From: Anaerolineae bacterium
GTDB taxonomy: Bacteria; Chloroflexota; Anaerolineae; Aggregatilineales; Aggregatilineaceae
Direction: 5' to 3'
Length of the DNA: 50,500 nucleotides
Assembly (NCBI GenBank): GCA_016926875.1
Contig: JAFGNU010000099.1
Location: 1 to 50,500 of the forward strand
Position 1 is the stretch's first letter; each line of letters opens with the position of its first letter. The translations under genes were made by a program, and so were the position numbers. Positions 1-8,237 of the stretch are shown in pieces. Under the pieces are notes generated by a model, which was given only the letters and a program-made list of their open reading frames with translations, was not told where the DNA came from and made no database searches.

Positions 1-1920
1 CGCGCGCCAGTAGCGGTCGGGATCGGTCAGCAGCGCGACCGTTCGTTCGACCTGCTCGTCGCTCAGCGCGCCCGACCACAGCGGGATCAAAAGCGCCTGG
101 TCGTGCCGCGACAGGTCAACCAGGCTGACCTCGATCTTATACACCCGGCTCAGCCCGTGAAACGTCAGGTTATGGACCTCGCGCCAGACCTTGCCGGTCG
201 TGGCCGATCCCATGCCCCGGTACCAGTCGAACGCCTCGGCGGGGATGTCCTCGTGGGTGGATTTGCCGCCCTCGTCCACGCCTTCGATGGTGCAGCTCAG
301 GTTCGGTTTGCGGCTCAGCCCGCCGCTGATACGCAGGATCAAGCGGCTGGGCGTGGGCAGCACGGTTTTACCGCGAAACGGCTGGTCGCCCTTGCCGTCA
401 TACACCAGCTCGCCCGCCGGGATGCCGTGTGTATCCCGGTCGCGGTAGTGGAAGACGCCCGCCTCGCCATCCCACATGGCGTTAAGATGCGCTTGCAGCG
501 CTTCGTATTGGGGCGTGATCTCGGCTTCGACGTCGTCGCGGTCCAGCAGCCCAGCGATCCTGATCAGCGTGCTCGCTTCGCGCACCAGATACGCGGCCAG
601 GTCCGGCGCTTCGACGGTCGTCACGTCCACGCCCGCGCCCCAGCGGCGCCCCTGCGCAAACGTCGGCCCGTCGCCAAACGCGCCCTGCTCCGGATCGCTC
701 CATTCGGGCAGGCCGTCGCGGTCGCGGTCGACGTCCTTCTGGAACCAGCGGTCAAAAAACGCCAGCAAGCCGTCCAGGCACTCGCCCAAAAACGCCTTGT
801 CGCCCGTGTAGTGATAGACCGTGTAGGCCAGCGTCGCCAGCAGCGGCGGGGCCAGCACGTTCGCGCGCTGGCTGTCCAGGCCGGGCTTGGCATCGATCCA
901 GCCGTCATCCCGCTGGACGGCCAGGAAGTTGCGCACGATGCCTTTTGCCAATTCCGGCGCAGCGAGCGCGACCGTTGGCGCGATCAGCAGCGCATCGGGC
1001 ACCGTCTGCCCGCCCCACGAGGCCCGGAACCCGCCGGAATGCGCGCCGCCCGCGGCGAAGCCCTGGTTCGGCTTGCGCGATTCGACAAACGAGGGATGCG
1101 GCAGGTTGCCGGTAGCCGACAGGAAACAGCGCAGGGCTAACTGCTGGCTCCAGGCGAGCGCCTCATCCCAGCCGGAGCGGCCCGTTTCGATGTGCGGCAG
1201 CATGGACGCGCGCTGCTCAACGGCGGCGATAGATGCATCCCAGTCCGGCTGTGACAGCCATTCATGGGCCAGCAGCAGACCGGCGTCTCGCTCCGGCAGT
1301 CCAGCTATCACCCAGCGCACCGTCACTTCGGCGCCCGGTTCCAGCGCCAGCACACGGCCCAGGCGGGCTTTAGTGCTGCTCTCGGCGGTCGCGCCTTCCA
1401 CCAGCAGGATCGGCGCCAGGTGGCGCAGCTTGCCCATCTGGAGCGCAACCTGCCCATTTTGCAGCGTCAGAAAATACATTTGCAGCGACTCGTTTTCGCG
1501 CACGGCCTGCGCGATCATATCCAGCCGGACGTTTTGCGGCTGGCTGCCGGTATTGCGGCAGGTGAAGCGCCCGCCCACCGCCCGCGATTCCATGACCCAG
1601 TATTCGAGCGTGAGGTTGATCGCTATCGTGAGATCGGCTTCCAGACGCAGGTAATCGGGCGCAAAGGCCGTCAGCACGGGCGGACGGTGATAGCCCTGGG
1701 TTTCATATACCTGCCGCCTGCCGATATGCCAGATCGGGAGCAGGCGGGCCAGTCCCACGCGCCCACCGTAACGAGTTTCCAGGGAAATCGCGGGTTCGTC
1801 CGGCTTGCCCAGCCGAAGCTGCCAGGTTTGATCGTCGTGGTAATCGGTCCGCCCGGCCCGCGCATCGGCAGCAATGCGCGGCGCCATCGGGTCGGCGGCT
1901 GTCAGGTGCCATTCACGCAT
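1..1920 (-). CDS. six-hairpin glycoside hydrolase (GH63/amylo-glucosidase-like), partial
   Basis: The gene reads off the left edge: 640 codons are present without a stop, so the C-terminus is missing. It starts at an ATG whose product begins MREWHLTAADP. No signal peptide is visible, so it is probably cytoplasmic. The first ~220 residues are beta-rich. After that comes an (alpha/alpha)6-barrel pattern: FRASWGGQTVPDALLIAP near residue 297, a DGWIDAKPG hairpin, DRDRDGLPEWSD near residue 400 and an Asp/Glu-containing VTTVEAPDLAAYLV stretch. These are typical of MGH1-like/GH63-like or debranching glucosidases acting on alpha-linked glucans or glycosides. The substrate cannot be named, and the catalytic pair cannot be assigned with part of the barrel absent. 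A trehalase-like or glycogen-debranching relative is the main alternative. Confidence 0.75.
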   Translation of the reverse strand, partial: MREWHLTAADPMAPRIAADARAGRTDYHDDQTWQLRLGKPDEPAISLETRYGGRVGLARLLPIWHIGRRQVYETQGYHRPPVLTAFAPDYLRLEADLTIAINLTLEYWVMESRAVGGRFTCRNTGSQPQNVRLDMIAQAVRENESLQMYFLTLQNGQVALQMGKLRHLAPILLVEGATAESSTKARLGRVLALEPGAEVTVRWVIAGLPERDAGLLLAHEWLSQPDWDASIAAVEQRASMLPHIETGRSGWDEALAWSQQLALRCFLSATGNLPHPSFVESRKPNQGFAAGGAHSGGFRASWGGQTVPDALLIAPTVALAAPELAKGIVRNFLAVQRDDGWIDAKPGLDSQRANVLAPPLLATLAYTVYHYTGDKAFLGECLDGLLAFFDRWFQKDVDRDRDGLPEWSDPEQGAFGDGPTFAQGRRWGAGVDVTTVEAPDLAAYLVREASTLIRIAGLLDRDDVEAEITPQYEALQAHLNAMWDGEAGVFHYRDRDTHGIPAGELVYDGKGDQPFRGKTVLPTPSRLILRISGGLSRKPNLSCTIEGVDEGGKSTHEDIPAEAFDWYRGMGSATTGKVWREVHNLTFHGLSRVYKIEVSLVDLSRHDQALLIPLWSGALSDEQVERTVALLTDPDRYWRA

Positions 1921-1951
1921 AACGCTTCATCCTCGCTTGGTTATTTGAGTG

Positions 1952-2181
1952 TTATGCTAGTTTTTGCAGGTGTGGTGGTCAACCGGTTGGCCTCACCCCC
2001 CGCCCCCCTCTCCATTACAAATGGCGAGGGGGAGAAACAACCGCACACGGTTGTGATCCCGCTGCACGGCTCCCCTTTGCCCCTCTCTAGCCCGGCTGGA
2101 GAGGGGAGAAGGGGTTGGGGGATGAGGGGTGAGGCCAGGTCAATACCAGCTTGGCGCTCTCACCAGCCAAATCCAGCATAA
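1952..2181 (+). repeat. MITE-like intergenic repeat, copy A (~230 bp)
   Basis: First of four copies of one element. It begins TTATGCTAG and ends CCAGCATAA, one mismatch from the inverse of the left end. Inside are two long inverted arms rich in CCCTCTCC/GGAGAGGGG, bounded by GGTTGGCCTCACC and GGGGTGAGGCC. It should fold into a large stem-loop. It holds no reading frame of its own and fills most of the gap between the two flanking minus-strand genes. Confidence 0.8.
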
Positions 2182-2309
2182 AGCCCAATTTCACGTTCAC
2201 TACCTTCAACCATAGTACGAAACCGCCGCCAGCGAAACCCAACAAAGAGGGGGAAGCAGCATTTGTCGGCTAACTGTCAGGTAGTTTGGAGAAACACGGA
2301 TTCGCTGAA

Positions 2310-2416
2310 TAGCCCTCACCCTTCCGGTGGGGCCGGGTCCCTCTCCCTCAGGGCGAGGGATTAGCAGCGTGCTTACCCCCTTCTCCATGAGGGAGAAGGG
2401 TCGGGGATGAGGGCCA
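2310..2416. repeat. GC-rich palindromic intergenic repeat, second family
   Basis: A roughly 105-bp segment runs from AGCCCTCACCC to GGGGATGAGGGCC. Nested inverted arms (CCCTCTCCCTCAGGG and CCCTTCTCC/GGAGAAGGG) make it strongly self-complementary. It resembles the A-D element in base composition but lacks the TTATGCTAG ends and the shared core, so I treat it as a separate family. It lies just beyond the stop of the lipoprotein gene and could affect its mRNA 3' end. The rest of the gap (2182-2309 and 2417-2516) shows nothing recognisable. Confidence 0.55.
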
Positions 2417-2516
2417 CAGCGAACAATACAGAGCCAAAATTGTGATTCACTGAGTTTGTATAAACACAACAGGCGAGCGCTCCGGCCCGCCTGTATCACG
2501 TCAAACTGGGTGTACC

Positions 2517-3323
2517 CTACTGCGAGGGCGCCATGCGCCAGGTGCCGCCCTGGCAATCCCCGCGTATTTCGCCCTCAAAGAACGAGATTGTCTCGTTATA
2601 GAGCGTCGTCAGGCGGTGCTCGCCGGGGCCGGGGAAATACTGGTTATTCTGCACGTAGCCGCCCGGCAGGTAAGTGTAGTTGCTGGTCAGCTCAAACTCC
2701 GGCGTGATCGCCCAGCCCAGCCCGTCCTTGATGTCTGGATGTTCGCGCCACAGCTTGCCAAAGCCGCGCCGGGGCTGAAATAACCCTTCGGGCGGGATCA
2801 GGTCGGGATCGATCTCCATCTCGCCTTCCTCGAACGTGTCGTTATAGCAGAACCAATCGCCGCTGCTGGGATCGTCTCCAGTCGCCAGCATGACCCATAT
2901 CTGGCGCGAATGCCGTATCCAGAACATGCGCCCGTTTTCAAAGACCTGTTCTGCGATCTGCACCTCGGCCACCGTGTTTGTGGGGAAAATATCCGGGATC
3001 GGCGTCGGTGAGGCCGGGAGCGGGGTCCGGGTTGGAGGTCGCGGGGTGCGCGTCGCGCGGCGCGTGGCGGTCGGTTGGTCGGGTGGTTCGCTCGGCACCA
3101 GCGTATCGGTCGGTTGCTCGACTGTCGCAGGGATGTCTGTCACCTGTTCGACGGTGGGTGTATCGACTTGATCAACCGCTTCCGTCACAGCTTCCGTTGC
3201 ATCGGGCGCGCTGTCGTCCGGCGTGGGCGACAGCACAATATACACCTGTGTAGGCGGTGGCTCGTCCTCGCACGCAGCGAGCGCCAACACCAGAATCGCC
3301 AGTATGATCGCATATTTTCGCAT
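2517..3323 (-). CDS. putative lipoprotein with Thr/Pro linker
   Basis: A 268-residue exported protein of unknown function. The N-terminus MRKYAIILAILVLALAAC is a lipoprotein signal with the lipobox LAAC, so Cys18 would be the lipidated residue. Residues ~20-115 are a low-complexity Thr/Pro/Asp/Glu linker, ending in an RTPRPPTRTPLPASPTPIP stretch of the kind common in exported proteins of Chloroflexota. Residues ~118-268 form a compact C-terminal domain rich in aromatics (FWIRHSRQIWVML, a GDWFCYND segment and a final CQGGTWRM). Two Cys in that domain could pair. GGAG lies upstream of the ATG. I do not recognise the C-terminal domain; attachment to the outer face of the membrane is the only supported inference. 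Confidence 0.75.
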   Translation of the reverse strand: MRKYAIILAILVLALAACEDEPPPTQVYIVLSPTPDDSAPDATEAVTEAVDQVDTPTVEQVTDIPATVEQPTDTLVPSEPPDQPTATRRATRTPRPPTRTPLPASPTPIPDIFPTNTVAEVQIAEQVFENGRMFWIRHSRQIWVMLATGDDPSSGDWFCYNDTFEEGEMEIDPDLIPPEGLFQPRRGFGKLWREHPDIKDGLGWAITPEFELTSNYTYLPGGYVQNNQYFPGPGEHRLTTLYNETISFFEGEIRGDCQGGTWRMAPSQ

Positions 3324-3459
3324 TGGATTCTCCGGTTTGTATCCTCTGACCCCCCAAAGTATCGCTACGCACGACGATTGTAGCAGAGGCTACGCAGGAT
3401 GCAAAAGCGCGATACGGCGCCCGCTGCCCTACGGTCTCCGGTCAGAAACGACTGCCCGC

Positions 3460-4041
3460 TTACTCGTCTTCTTCGATGATGATCGCCTGGTAGGTATCCA
3501 CCTCCAGCCGGGAATCGCGCCAAGCGTCCATGCGGCAGCCCATTTTTTCCGCCAGCAGCCCAAGAAAAACGCGCGGATCAGGATAGCTCTCCCACACCTG
3601 CGGCAGGAATGTCGCGCGCCGGGCTTCCAGGCGCAGCGTCACGCCGTCCACGCCGGGGCGCAGCTTGGCCAGCAGGTCGTCGGGGCCATCATAATCGAGC
3701 GGCTGCGGCGGCGTCAGGACGCTGATCTCCAGGTGCAGGTCGGGCACTTCGGCAGCCACCACCGGCAAAAAACGCGGGTCATGAAACGCCGTTTGCTGCG
3801 TGATCTGGACGACTTCTTCGGCCAACGGGCGCCGCGCGACCAGCGTGCCGGTGCAGCCGCGCAGCGAACCGTCCAGGTGGCGGCGCATCGTCACAAAACA
3901 GGCGCGCTCCTCGCGCAGCGCAGACGGCAGATCGGCCAAGTTCACATCTGGCACGGCCTGACCGGTGGTGATCGCTTCCAACGTCTGGCGGGCCAGGGTC
4001 AGCAGGATGGTTTGCTCTTCGGGCGTGTAGCTTTCGGTCAT
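3460..4041 (-). CDS. amrA: AMMECR1 / AmmeMemoRadiSam system protein A
   Basis: A 193-residue soluble protein covering a whole AMMECR1 domain. The family signature LRGCTGTL sits near residues 60-67, after FVTMRRHLDGS. It is followed by AFHDPRFLPVVAAEVPDL and the GVDGVTLRLEARRATFLPQVW segment typical of the family. In many bacteria this protein is encoded with a Memo-like dioxygenase-fold protein and a radical SAM enzyme (AmmeMemoRadiSam). Neither partner is next to it here. The biochemical role is unproven in the family, though the conserved Cys in LRGC is a candidate catalytic residue. It ends in an acidic IIIEEDE tail and stands alone between repeat-containing gaps. Confidence 0.85.
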   Translation of the reverse strand: MTESYTPEEQTILLTLARQTLEAITTGQAVPDVNLADLPSALREERACFVTMRRHLDGSLRGCTGTLVARRPLAEEVVQITQQTAFHDPRFLPVVAAEVPDLHLEISVLTPPQPLDYDGPDDLLAKLRPGVDGVTLRLEARRATFLPQVWESYPDPRVFLGLLAEKMGCRMDAWRDSRLEVDTYQAIIIEEDE

Positions 4042-4190
4042 GGCTGTTCTCTCGCCCCTTTGAGTGGTTGTGTGGTCGATAAACGCGCAGGCAGGGAAGC
4101 AGGCGTCAGGCGATCCGATGCGCTTTCACCCATTAACGCGGTCATGCGAGCGCGATTAATGCATTCAGGCGTTCATGCGTGTCGTGAGCC

Positions 4191-4243
4191 TGTAGGGGCA
4201 ACCCACCATGTTGCCCTGGGCGACTCGCCGAGTCGCCCCTACA
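4191..4243. repeat. TGTAGGGGC short palindromic repeat, copy 1
   Basis: About 53 bp running from TGTAGGGGCAACCC to AGTCGCCCCTACA, with an inner ATGTTGCCC/GGGCGAC pair. The ends are imperfect inverted repeats, so the unit can fold into a hairpin. A related unit lies at 48364-48416. It is intergenic, upstream of the AMMECR1 gene. The surrounding bases from 4042 to 4190 show no gene. Confidence 0.6.
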
Positions 4244-4273
4244 AAACCCCGGCGATAATTCCGCCGACGTGGA

Positions 4274-4497
4274 CTAGTTTTTTGCGGATGCGGCGACCTG
4301 ACGGTTGGCCTCACCCCCCGGCTCCCTCTCCATTCGAAATGGCGAGGGGGAGCACAACCGCAAGCATCCATCTTCACACCGCGCGGCTCCCCTTTTCCCC
4401 TCTATAGCTCGGCTGGAGAGGGGAGAAGGGGCTGGGGGGATGTGGGGTGAGGCCAGATCACACCGGCCCGGTTCCTCAACAGCCACATCTAGCATAA
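4274..4497 (+). repeat. MITE-like intergenic repeat, copy B
   Basis: Same orientation as copies A and D. It keeps the shared core with arms GGTTGGCCTCACC and GTGGGGTGAGGCC and the internal CCATTCGAAATGG mini-palindrome also seen in copy D. The right end CTAGCATAA is intact. The left end is shortened to CTAG (ACTAGTTTTTTGCGG), so the outer bases of the left repeat have decayed. It lies between the AMMECR1 gene and the metalloenzyme gene. Confidence 0.8.
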
Positions 4498-4528
4498 CCC
4501 CCTACTAGAGTATAACGCGTCTGGGCGC

Positions 4529-5482
4529 TTACGCCCGATCTGATCCGGCTGATCCGGTCGTGTTTGACGAGTCGGCCAGCACACGCAGCACACCCGGCGT
4601 AATGCCCGTCAGGTCATGCAGCCCGTCCGCAAAAACCTGCCGCGCCGCGCCGATGACGACCGTCGGCACGTCGTTGTGCGTGTGCTTGCGGGTGCTGATG
4701 TCTTCCATGTTGCCGTGATCACTGGTGATCACGATCAAATCGTGTGCATCATCCCACGCATCCAGCAAGCCCGCCATCACGCCGTCGAACAATTCAAGCA
4801 CCGCGATCCCGCGCTCCAACGGCCCGCGATGCCCGATCACGTCCGTGACCCAGTGCGAAAAAAACGACAGGGTGCGCTGCTGGGCCAGCGCCGCCAGGTG
4901 CGCGCCTGCCTCTGCCCGGCTGTAAAGCGGCGTATCGGTATAACCGAGTTCGGTCCGCCAGCCTTCGCCGGTCCAGTCGGGACTCATCGCCGCGCCGGAA
5001 TACACGTCATCCTCGTTGAACAGGCGCAGTCCCGCCGCCAGCACCGCCTGCTGGATCGAGGACGGCAGGCGCTTGCCGCTTTTGATCACCTGGAAAAAGC
5101 GTGGCGGATACGCATTCAACAGCGCCGCCGTGCCGCCCAGCGCCAGCACCCGCTTGAACAGGTTGTCCTCGTTGAGAATGGCGCGGATCGCCGGGTTGGG
5201 ACGCGGGCCATAATGCTCCCCAACCACTGCCGGGACGTTGCACCCGGTCAGGATCACGGCCTGCCCGGTGGCACTCTGTGGCCGTCCGGGGACGCCCAGG
5301 CGCGGATCGGTGGGGATAAACAGCGCGCGTCCGGTGTCGGTGCGAGGCGTATCGCGCAGCCACTTACGACCGCCTGCCAGCGCGTCCAGCGTGGGCGTAG
5401 ACGCTGCCGCAAAGGGGTTAATGGCTGGGTTATCGTCGCCCAACCCGATACCATCCAGGAAGATCAGCAGCACGTGTGTCAT
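4529..5482 (-). CDS. metalloenzyme-superfamily protein (alkaline phosphatase/iPGM-like)
   Basis: A 317-residue cytoplasmic protein of the alkaline phosphatase/cofactor-independent phosphoglycerate mutase superfamily. The metal and catalytic signatures are in order: LDGIGLG at the N-terminus (Asp10 as metal ligand), QSATGQAVILTG (Ser70/Thr72 region as nucleophile), HWVTDVIGHRG, ITSDHGNMED and KHTHNDVPTVVIG. It is much shorter than true iPGM (about 510 residues) and lacks the inserted domain, so phosphoglycerate mutase activity is unlikely. A phosphohydrolase or phosphotransferase role is a family inference. Its ATG overlaps the TGA of the upstream methyltransferase gene (ATGA), so the two are translationally coupled. 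Confidence 0.8.
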   Translation of the reverse strand: MTHVLLIFLDGIGLGDDNPAINPFAAASTPTLDALAGGRKWLRDTPRTDTGRALFIPTDPRLGVPGRPQSATGQAVILTGCNVPAVVGEHYGPRPNPAIRAILNEDNLFKRVLALGGTAALLNAYPPRFFQVIKSGKRLPSSIQQAVLAAGLRLFNEDDVYSGAAMSPDWTGEGWRTELGYTDTPLYSRAEAGAHLAALAQQRTLSFFSHWVTDVIGHRGPLERGIAVLELFDGVMAGLLDAWDDAHDLIVITSDHGNMEDISTRKHTHNDVPTVVIGAARQVFADGLHDLTGITPGVLRVLADSSNTTGSAGSDRA

Positions 5483-6132
5483 AGGGCGCGCTCCGTCCGC
5501 CGCAGGGTATACCAGCCGCTGCCAACCGGGCCGGTGACATCCTCGCCCAGCGTGGAATCCATGATCTCAAACGCCGGGCCAAACAGCGCCCGCAGCCCGT
5601 CCGCGTCGATGCCCACCATCCGGTCACCGGAACGGCTGGGACGCGGCAGGAACGCATACAGCCAATACACCGCGCCTGGACGCGCCAGGCGGGCCAGGTG
5701 GTCTGCATACGAAACGCGCTGTTCCGGGTACAGGCCGTGCAAACAACCGATGTCCACCACCAGGTCAAAGGGCTGATCGTCCGGCAGAAAACCCAGGCGC
5801 GACACGTCCGCGACGTGAAACGTCACGCGTCCGGACACATGCTGTTTTTGCGCCGCGCGCCGCGCACGCCAGATCGCGTTGGGCACAAAGTCCACGCCGA
5901 CCACGTCCCAACCGTGCGCCGCCAGATACAGCGACGTTGTACCCGTGCCGCAGCCCAGGTCCAACGCACGCCCCGGCGGGCTGCTGCCAGATTCGATCCA
6001 CGCGCGTATCTCCGGCGGGACGATGCCCGAATCCCAGGGCGCATCACCGCGCACATAGCGCCAGAAAAAGCGGGACCACCGTTTGATATACCGAAACATC
6101 AACCTGCCATTTATGGTGAGTGCGATGATCAA
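5479..6132 (-). CDS. class I SAM-dependent methyltransferase
   Basis: A 217-residue Rossmann-fold methyltransferase. Motif I is ALDLGCGTGTTSLYLA at residues ~56-71, the acidic ribose-binding end of beta-2 is WDVVGVDFVPNAI, and the DLVVDIGCLHGL stretch is the post-motif segment. The C-terminal part carries the usual beta-hairpin (GSGWYTLRR). The substrate cannot be predicted. The start is uncertain: the ATG at 6099 (MFRYIKRWSRFF) has a better-spaced CAGG before it and would remove 11 residues. It shares four bases with the metalloenzyme gene downstream, so the two probably act in one pathway. Confidence 0.8.
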   Translation of the reverse strand: MIIALTINGRLMFRYIKRWSRFFWRYVRGDAPWDSGIVPPEIRAWIESGSSPPGRALDLGCGTGTTSLYLAAHGWDVVGVDFVPNAIWRARRAAQKQHVSGRVTFHVADVSRLGFLPDDQPFDLVVDIGCLHGLYPEQRVSYADHLARLARPGAVYWLYAFLPRPSRSGDRMVGIDADGLRALFGPAFEIMDSTLGEDVTGPVGSGWYTLRRTERAL

Positions 6133-6228
6133 GCCGCTTTACTCTACCACGAACGACAGGTTTTGTTGATGGTTTGATGCCGCCAGACACCGGTGAAAAA
6201 CCTGCGCCCGGCGAATTGTATACCGGCG

Positions 6229-6702
6229 TTACTCGACTGTGACGGTGATACTAAAAAGCTCTTCCGGTTCTTCTTCAGATTCAAACGAGCGGACATACAC
6301 CATCTTTAGAATTTGCTCGCCTGCCCCGACCGCCTCAAACTTCCACACGGACGTGCCCCCGGCTCCGACAGGGGGTTCTTCGCCCTCTTCAACTTCCGGC
6401 AGGATGTACTCCGGTTCGCCGCTCTGCTTCAGAATGGCCTCGTCCAACTCCGACTCCAACATCCACTCGTAGCCGGTGGTGGCATTGGCTTTGAGTTCGA
6501 TTTGCAGGGTGCCACCTGCCGCAAGCGTGATCGTTTCGCCGTTCTGCTCGGCGGTGACGGTCACACCGGTTGGGGTCTCGCCTTCTTCTTCCTTGTTGTC
6601 GTCATCATCCCCGTTGCCGCTCATCGTCAAGCCGACAGCAATCACACCCACGACGATGATCACGATCACGCCGATCACCAACATCAAGCGTTTGTTCTCC
6701 AC
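6229..6702 (-). CDS. membrane-anchored chagasin-like (I42) protease inhibitor domain protein
   Basis: A single N-terminal transmembrane segment (LMLVIGVIVIIVVGVIAVGL) leads to an acidic spacer (GNGDDDDNKEEEGE) and an extracytoplasmic beta-domain. That domain carries chagasin-family loop motifs: NATTGYEW (family NPTTGY), VGAGGTSVWKFEAVGAG (family GxGG...F) and a late VYVRSFE in place of the R-P-W loop. Chagasin-type proteins inhibit papain-like cysteine proteases, and a C39 cysteine peptidase is encoded at 23970. A direct link is only a guess. The GTG start is chosen because AGGAGG lies six bases before it. An ATG at 6708 abuts that site and could not use it. Confidence 0.75.
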   Translation of the reverse strand: MENKRLMLVIGVIVIIVVGVIAVGLTMSGNGDDDDNKEEEGETPTGVTVTAEQNGETITLAAGGTLQIELKANATTGYEWMLESELDEAILKQSGEPEYILPEVEEGEEPPVGAGGTSVWKFEAVGAGEQILKMVYVRSFESEEEPEELFSITVTVE

Positions 6703-6708
6703 TGGCAT

Positions 6709-6714
6709 CCTCCT
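6709..6714 (-). promoter_or_regulatory. ribosome binding site deciding the chagasin-like gene start
   Basis: AGGAGG on the minus strand touches the ATG at 6708 with no spacer but is six bases from the GTG at 6702. This favours the GTG start. A longer reading of the frame from 6822 has no such site and encodes an implausible leader. Confidence 0.6.
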
Positions 6715-6896
6715 ATCATAAACAAACGAAGTGCAATAGTATGCAATCCTATTGTATGCAGTTGGTGTTTGAAGGCAAAACGGGCTGTGGGCGGGCTGAG
6801 ATGGTGTTTTTTTCACCCACACGGCAGAGAGCGGCGAAGCGTCAAGTATAATCGGTATAGGGAGAACTCAGTATAGAAGGATAGCTTAAGGCTAAC

Positions 6897-8228
6897 ATGT
6901 CCCCAATAGTCCTTGAAATCGTGTTCCTCATCGTGCTGATCTTCGCAAACGGCGCGTTTGCGCTGTCCGAAACAGCGGTCATTTCAGCGCGGAAAGTGCG
7001 CCTGCAACAGCGTGTTAACGAAGGCGATGCACAGGCGCGGCGTGCGCTGGCGCTGGCCGAAAAGCCGGGTGACTTCCTGGCTACAGTCCAGATCGGTATC
7101 ACGCTGGTCGGCATCCTCGCCGGGGCTTTCGGTGGGGCGACGATTGCGGAACAGCTTGCCGACGCACTTGAAACCGTCCCCATGCTGGCGCCCGCCAGTG
7201 ACGCGCTGAGCCTGGGCCTGGTCGTCCTGGTTATCACCTACCTGTCGCTGGTGATCGGGGAACTGGTCCCCAAAAACCTGGCGCTAACCAGGGCCGAGGA
7301 TATTGCATCGACTGTCGCACAGCCCATGCACCTGCTGTCCAGGCTGGTCGCGCCCGTGGTGTACCTGCTGAATACCTCAACGAGTATCGTGCTCAAGGTC
7401 ATGGGAACTGCCCCGTCGATTGACCTGTCGGTCACCGAGGAAGAGGTAAAAGTCATGATCGACCAGGGGACCGAAATCGGGACGTTTCAAAAGCCGGAGC
7501 GTGATATGCTCACCCGCGTTTTTCGCTTCGCCGACCTGCAAGTCAGCGCGCTGATGACGCCTCGCCCTGAGATCGTCTGGCTGGACATCAACGATACGCC
7601 TGAGATTGTCCGAAGCAAGCTGATGACCGGGAACTATTCCCGCGTGCCTGTCGCGGACGGCAGCCTGGACCAAGTGAGCGGCATCATTCGCACGACGGAC
7701 CTGCTCAATCACCTGCTCCGGGGCGAACCGCTCGACCTCAAGGCCAACCTGAAAGACGCGCTGTTTGTGCCGGAAACCACGCTGGCGCTGAAGCTGCTGG
7801 AAACATTCAAGCAGGCCAACCGCCGCACGGCTTTGGTCATGGATGAATATGGCGGCATCCAGGGATTGGTCACCCTGACGAACCTGTTGGAAGAACTTGT
7901 CGGCGACGTGGCGATCTCGGCGGAACGGATTGAGCCGCAGGTCGTCCGGCGAAAAGATGGCTCCTGGCTGATCGATGGTATGCTGCCCATCCAGCGGCTT
8001 AAGGATATTCTCAAGCTCAAGGAACTGCCGGATGAAGAGGAGCATAACTATCAAACGCTGGGCGGGTTTGTGATGGATCGCCTGGGGCGCATCCCCACAT
8101 CAGGCGATGCGTTTGACGTGCAGGGGCGGCGCTTTGAGGTCGTGGATATGGACGGCTACCGCGTTGACAAGGTCCTGGTCATGATCGTGTCCGACTCTCC
8201 GGGCCGCTCCGACGAGCCGGACACGTAG
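6897..8228 (+). CDS. CNNM/CorC (HlyC) family transporter with CBS domains
   Basis: A 443-residue membrane protein. Residues 1-~185 form the DUF21/CNNM transmembrane domain, with helices in IVLEIVFLIVLIFANGAF, the GDFLATVQIGITLVGILAGAFGG signature and the GELVPKNLAL signature. A CBS pair follows at ~205-325 (LMTPRPEIVWLD, NYSRVPVADGS, ALVMDEYGGIQGLVTLTNLLEELVGD). A CorC/HlyC C-terminal domain covers ~345-430 (DGSWLIDGMLPI, YQTLGGFVMDRLGRIP). Members are implicated in Mg2+/Co2+ export; the older name 'hemolysin' is misleading. A TATAAT at 6847-6852 with no clear -35 and AAGG before the ATG are the visible expression signals. It converges with the WD40 gene, 9 bp apart. Confidence 0.9.
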   Translation: MSPIVLEIVFLIVLIFANGAFALSETAVISARKVRLQQRVNEGDAQARRALALAEKPGDFLATVQIGITLVGILAGAFGGATIAEQLADALETVPMLAPASDALSLGLVVLVITYLSLVIGELVPKNLALTRAEDIASTVAQPMHLLSRLVAPVVYLLNTSTSIVLKVMGTAPSIDLSVTEEEVKVMIDQGTEIGTFQKPERDMLTRVFRFADLQVSALMTPRPEIVWLDINDTPEIVRSKLMTGNYSRVPVADGSLDQVSGIIRTTDLLNHLLRGEPLDLKANLKDALFVPETTLALKLLETFKQANRRTALVMDEYGGIQGLVTLTNLLEELVGDVAISAERIEPQVVRRKDGSWLIDGMLPIQRLKDILKLKELPDEEEHNYQTLGGFVMDRLGRIPTSGDAFDVQGRRFEVVDMDGYRVDKVLVMIVSDSPGRSDEPDT

Positions 8229-8237
8229 CAAACCGCG

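Noticed and set aside
103..1140. A 345-codon plus-strand open frame
   Set aside because: Antisense to the edge-truncated glycoside hydrolase, which reads cleanly for 640 codons on the other strand.
1952..2416. Clustered palindromic repeats considered as CRISPR
   Set aside because: The units are about 105 and 230 bp, different from each other, without regular spacers or cas genes.
3223..4407. A 394-codon plus-strand open frame
   Set aside because: It crosses the lipoprotein start, the AMMECR1 gene and a repeat on the opposite strand, and its product has no family features.
6897..8228. Hemolysin toxin
   Set aside because: The hemolysin name for this family is historical; DUF21, CBS and CorC_HlyC domains indicate a cation transporter.
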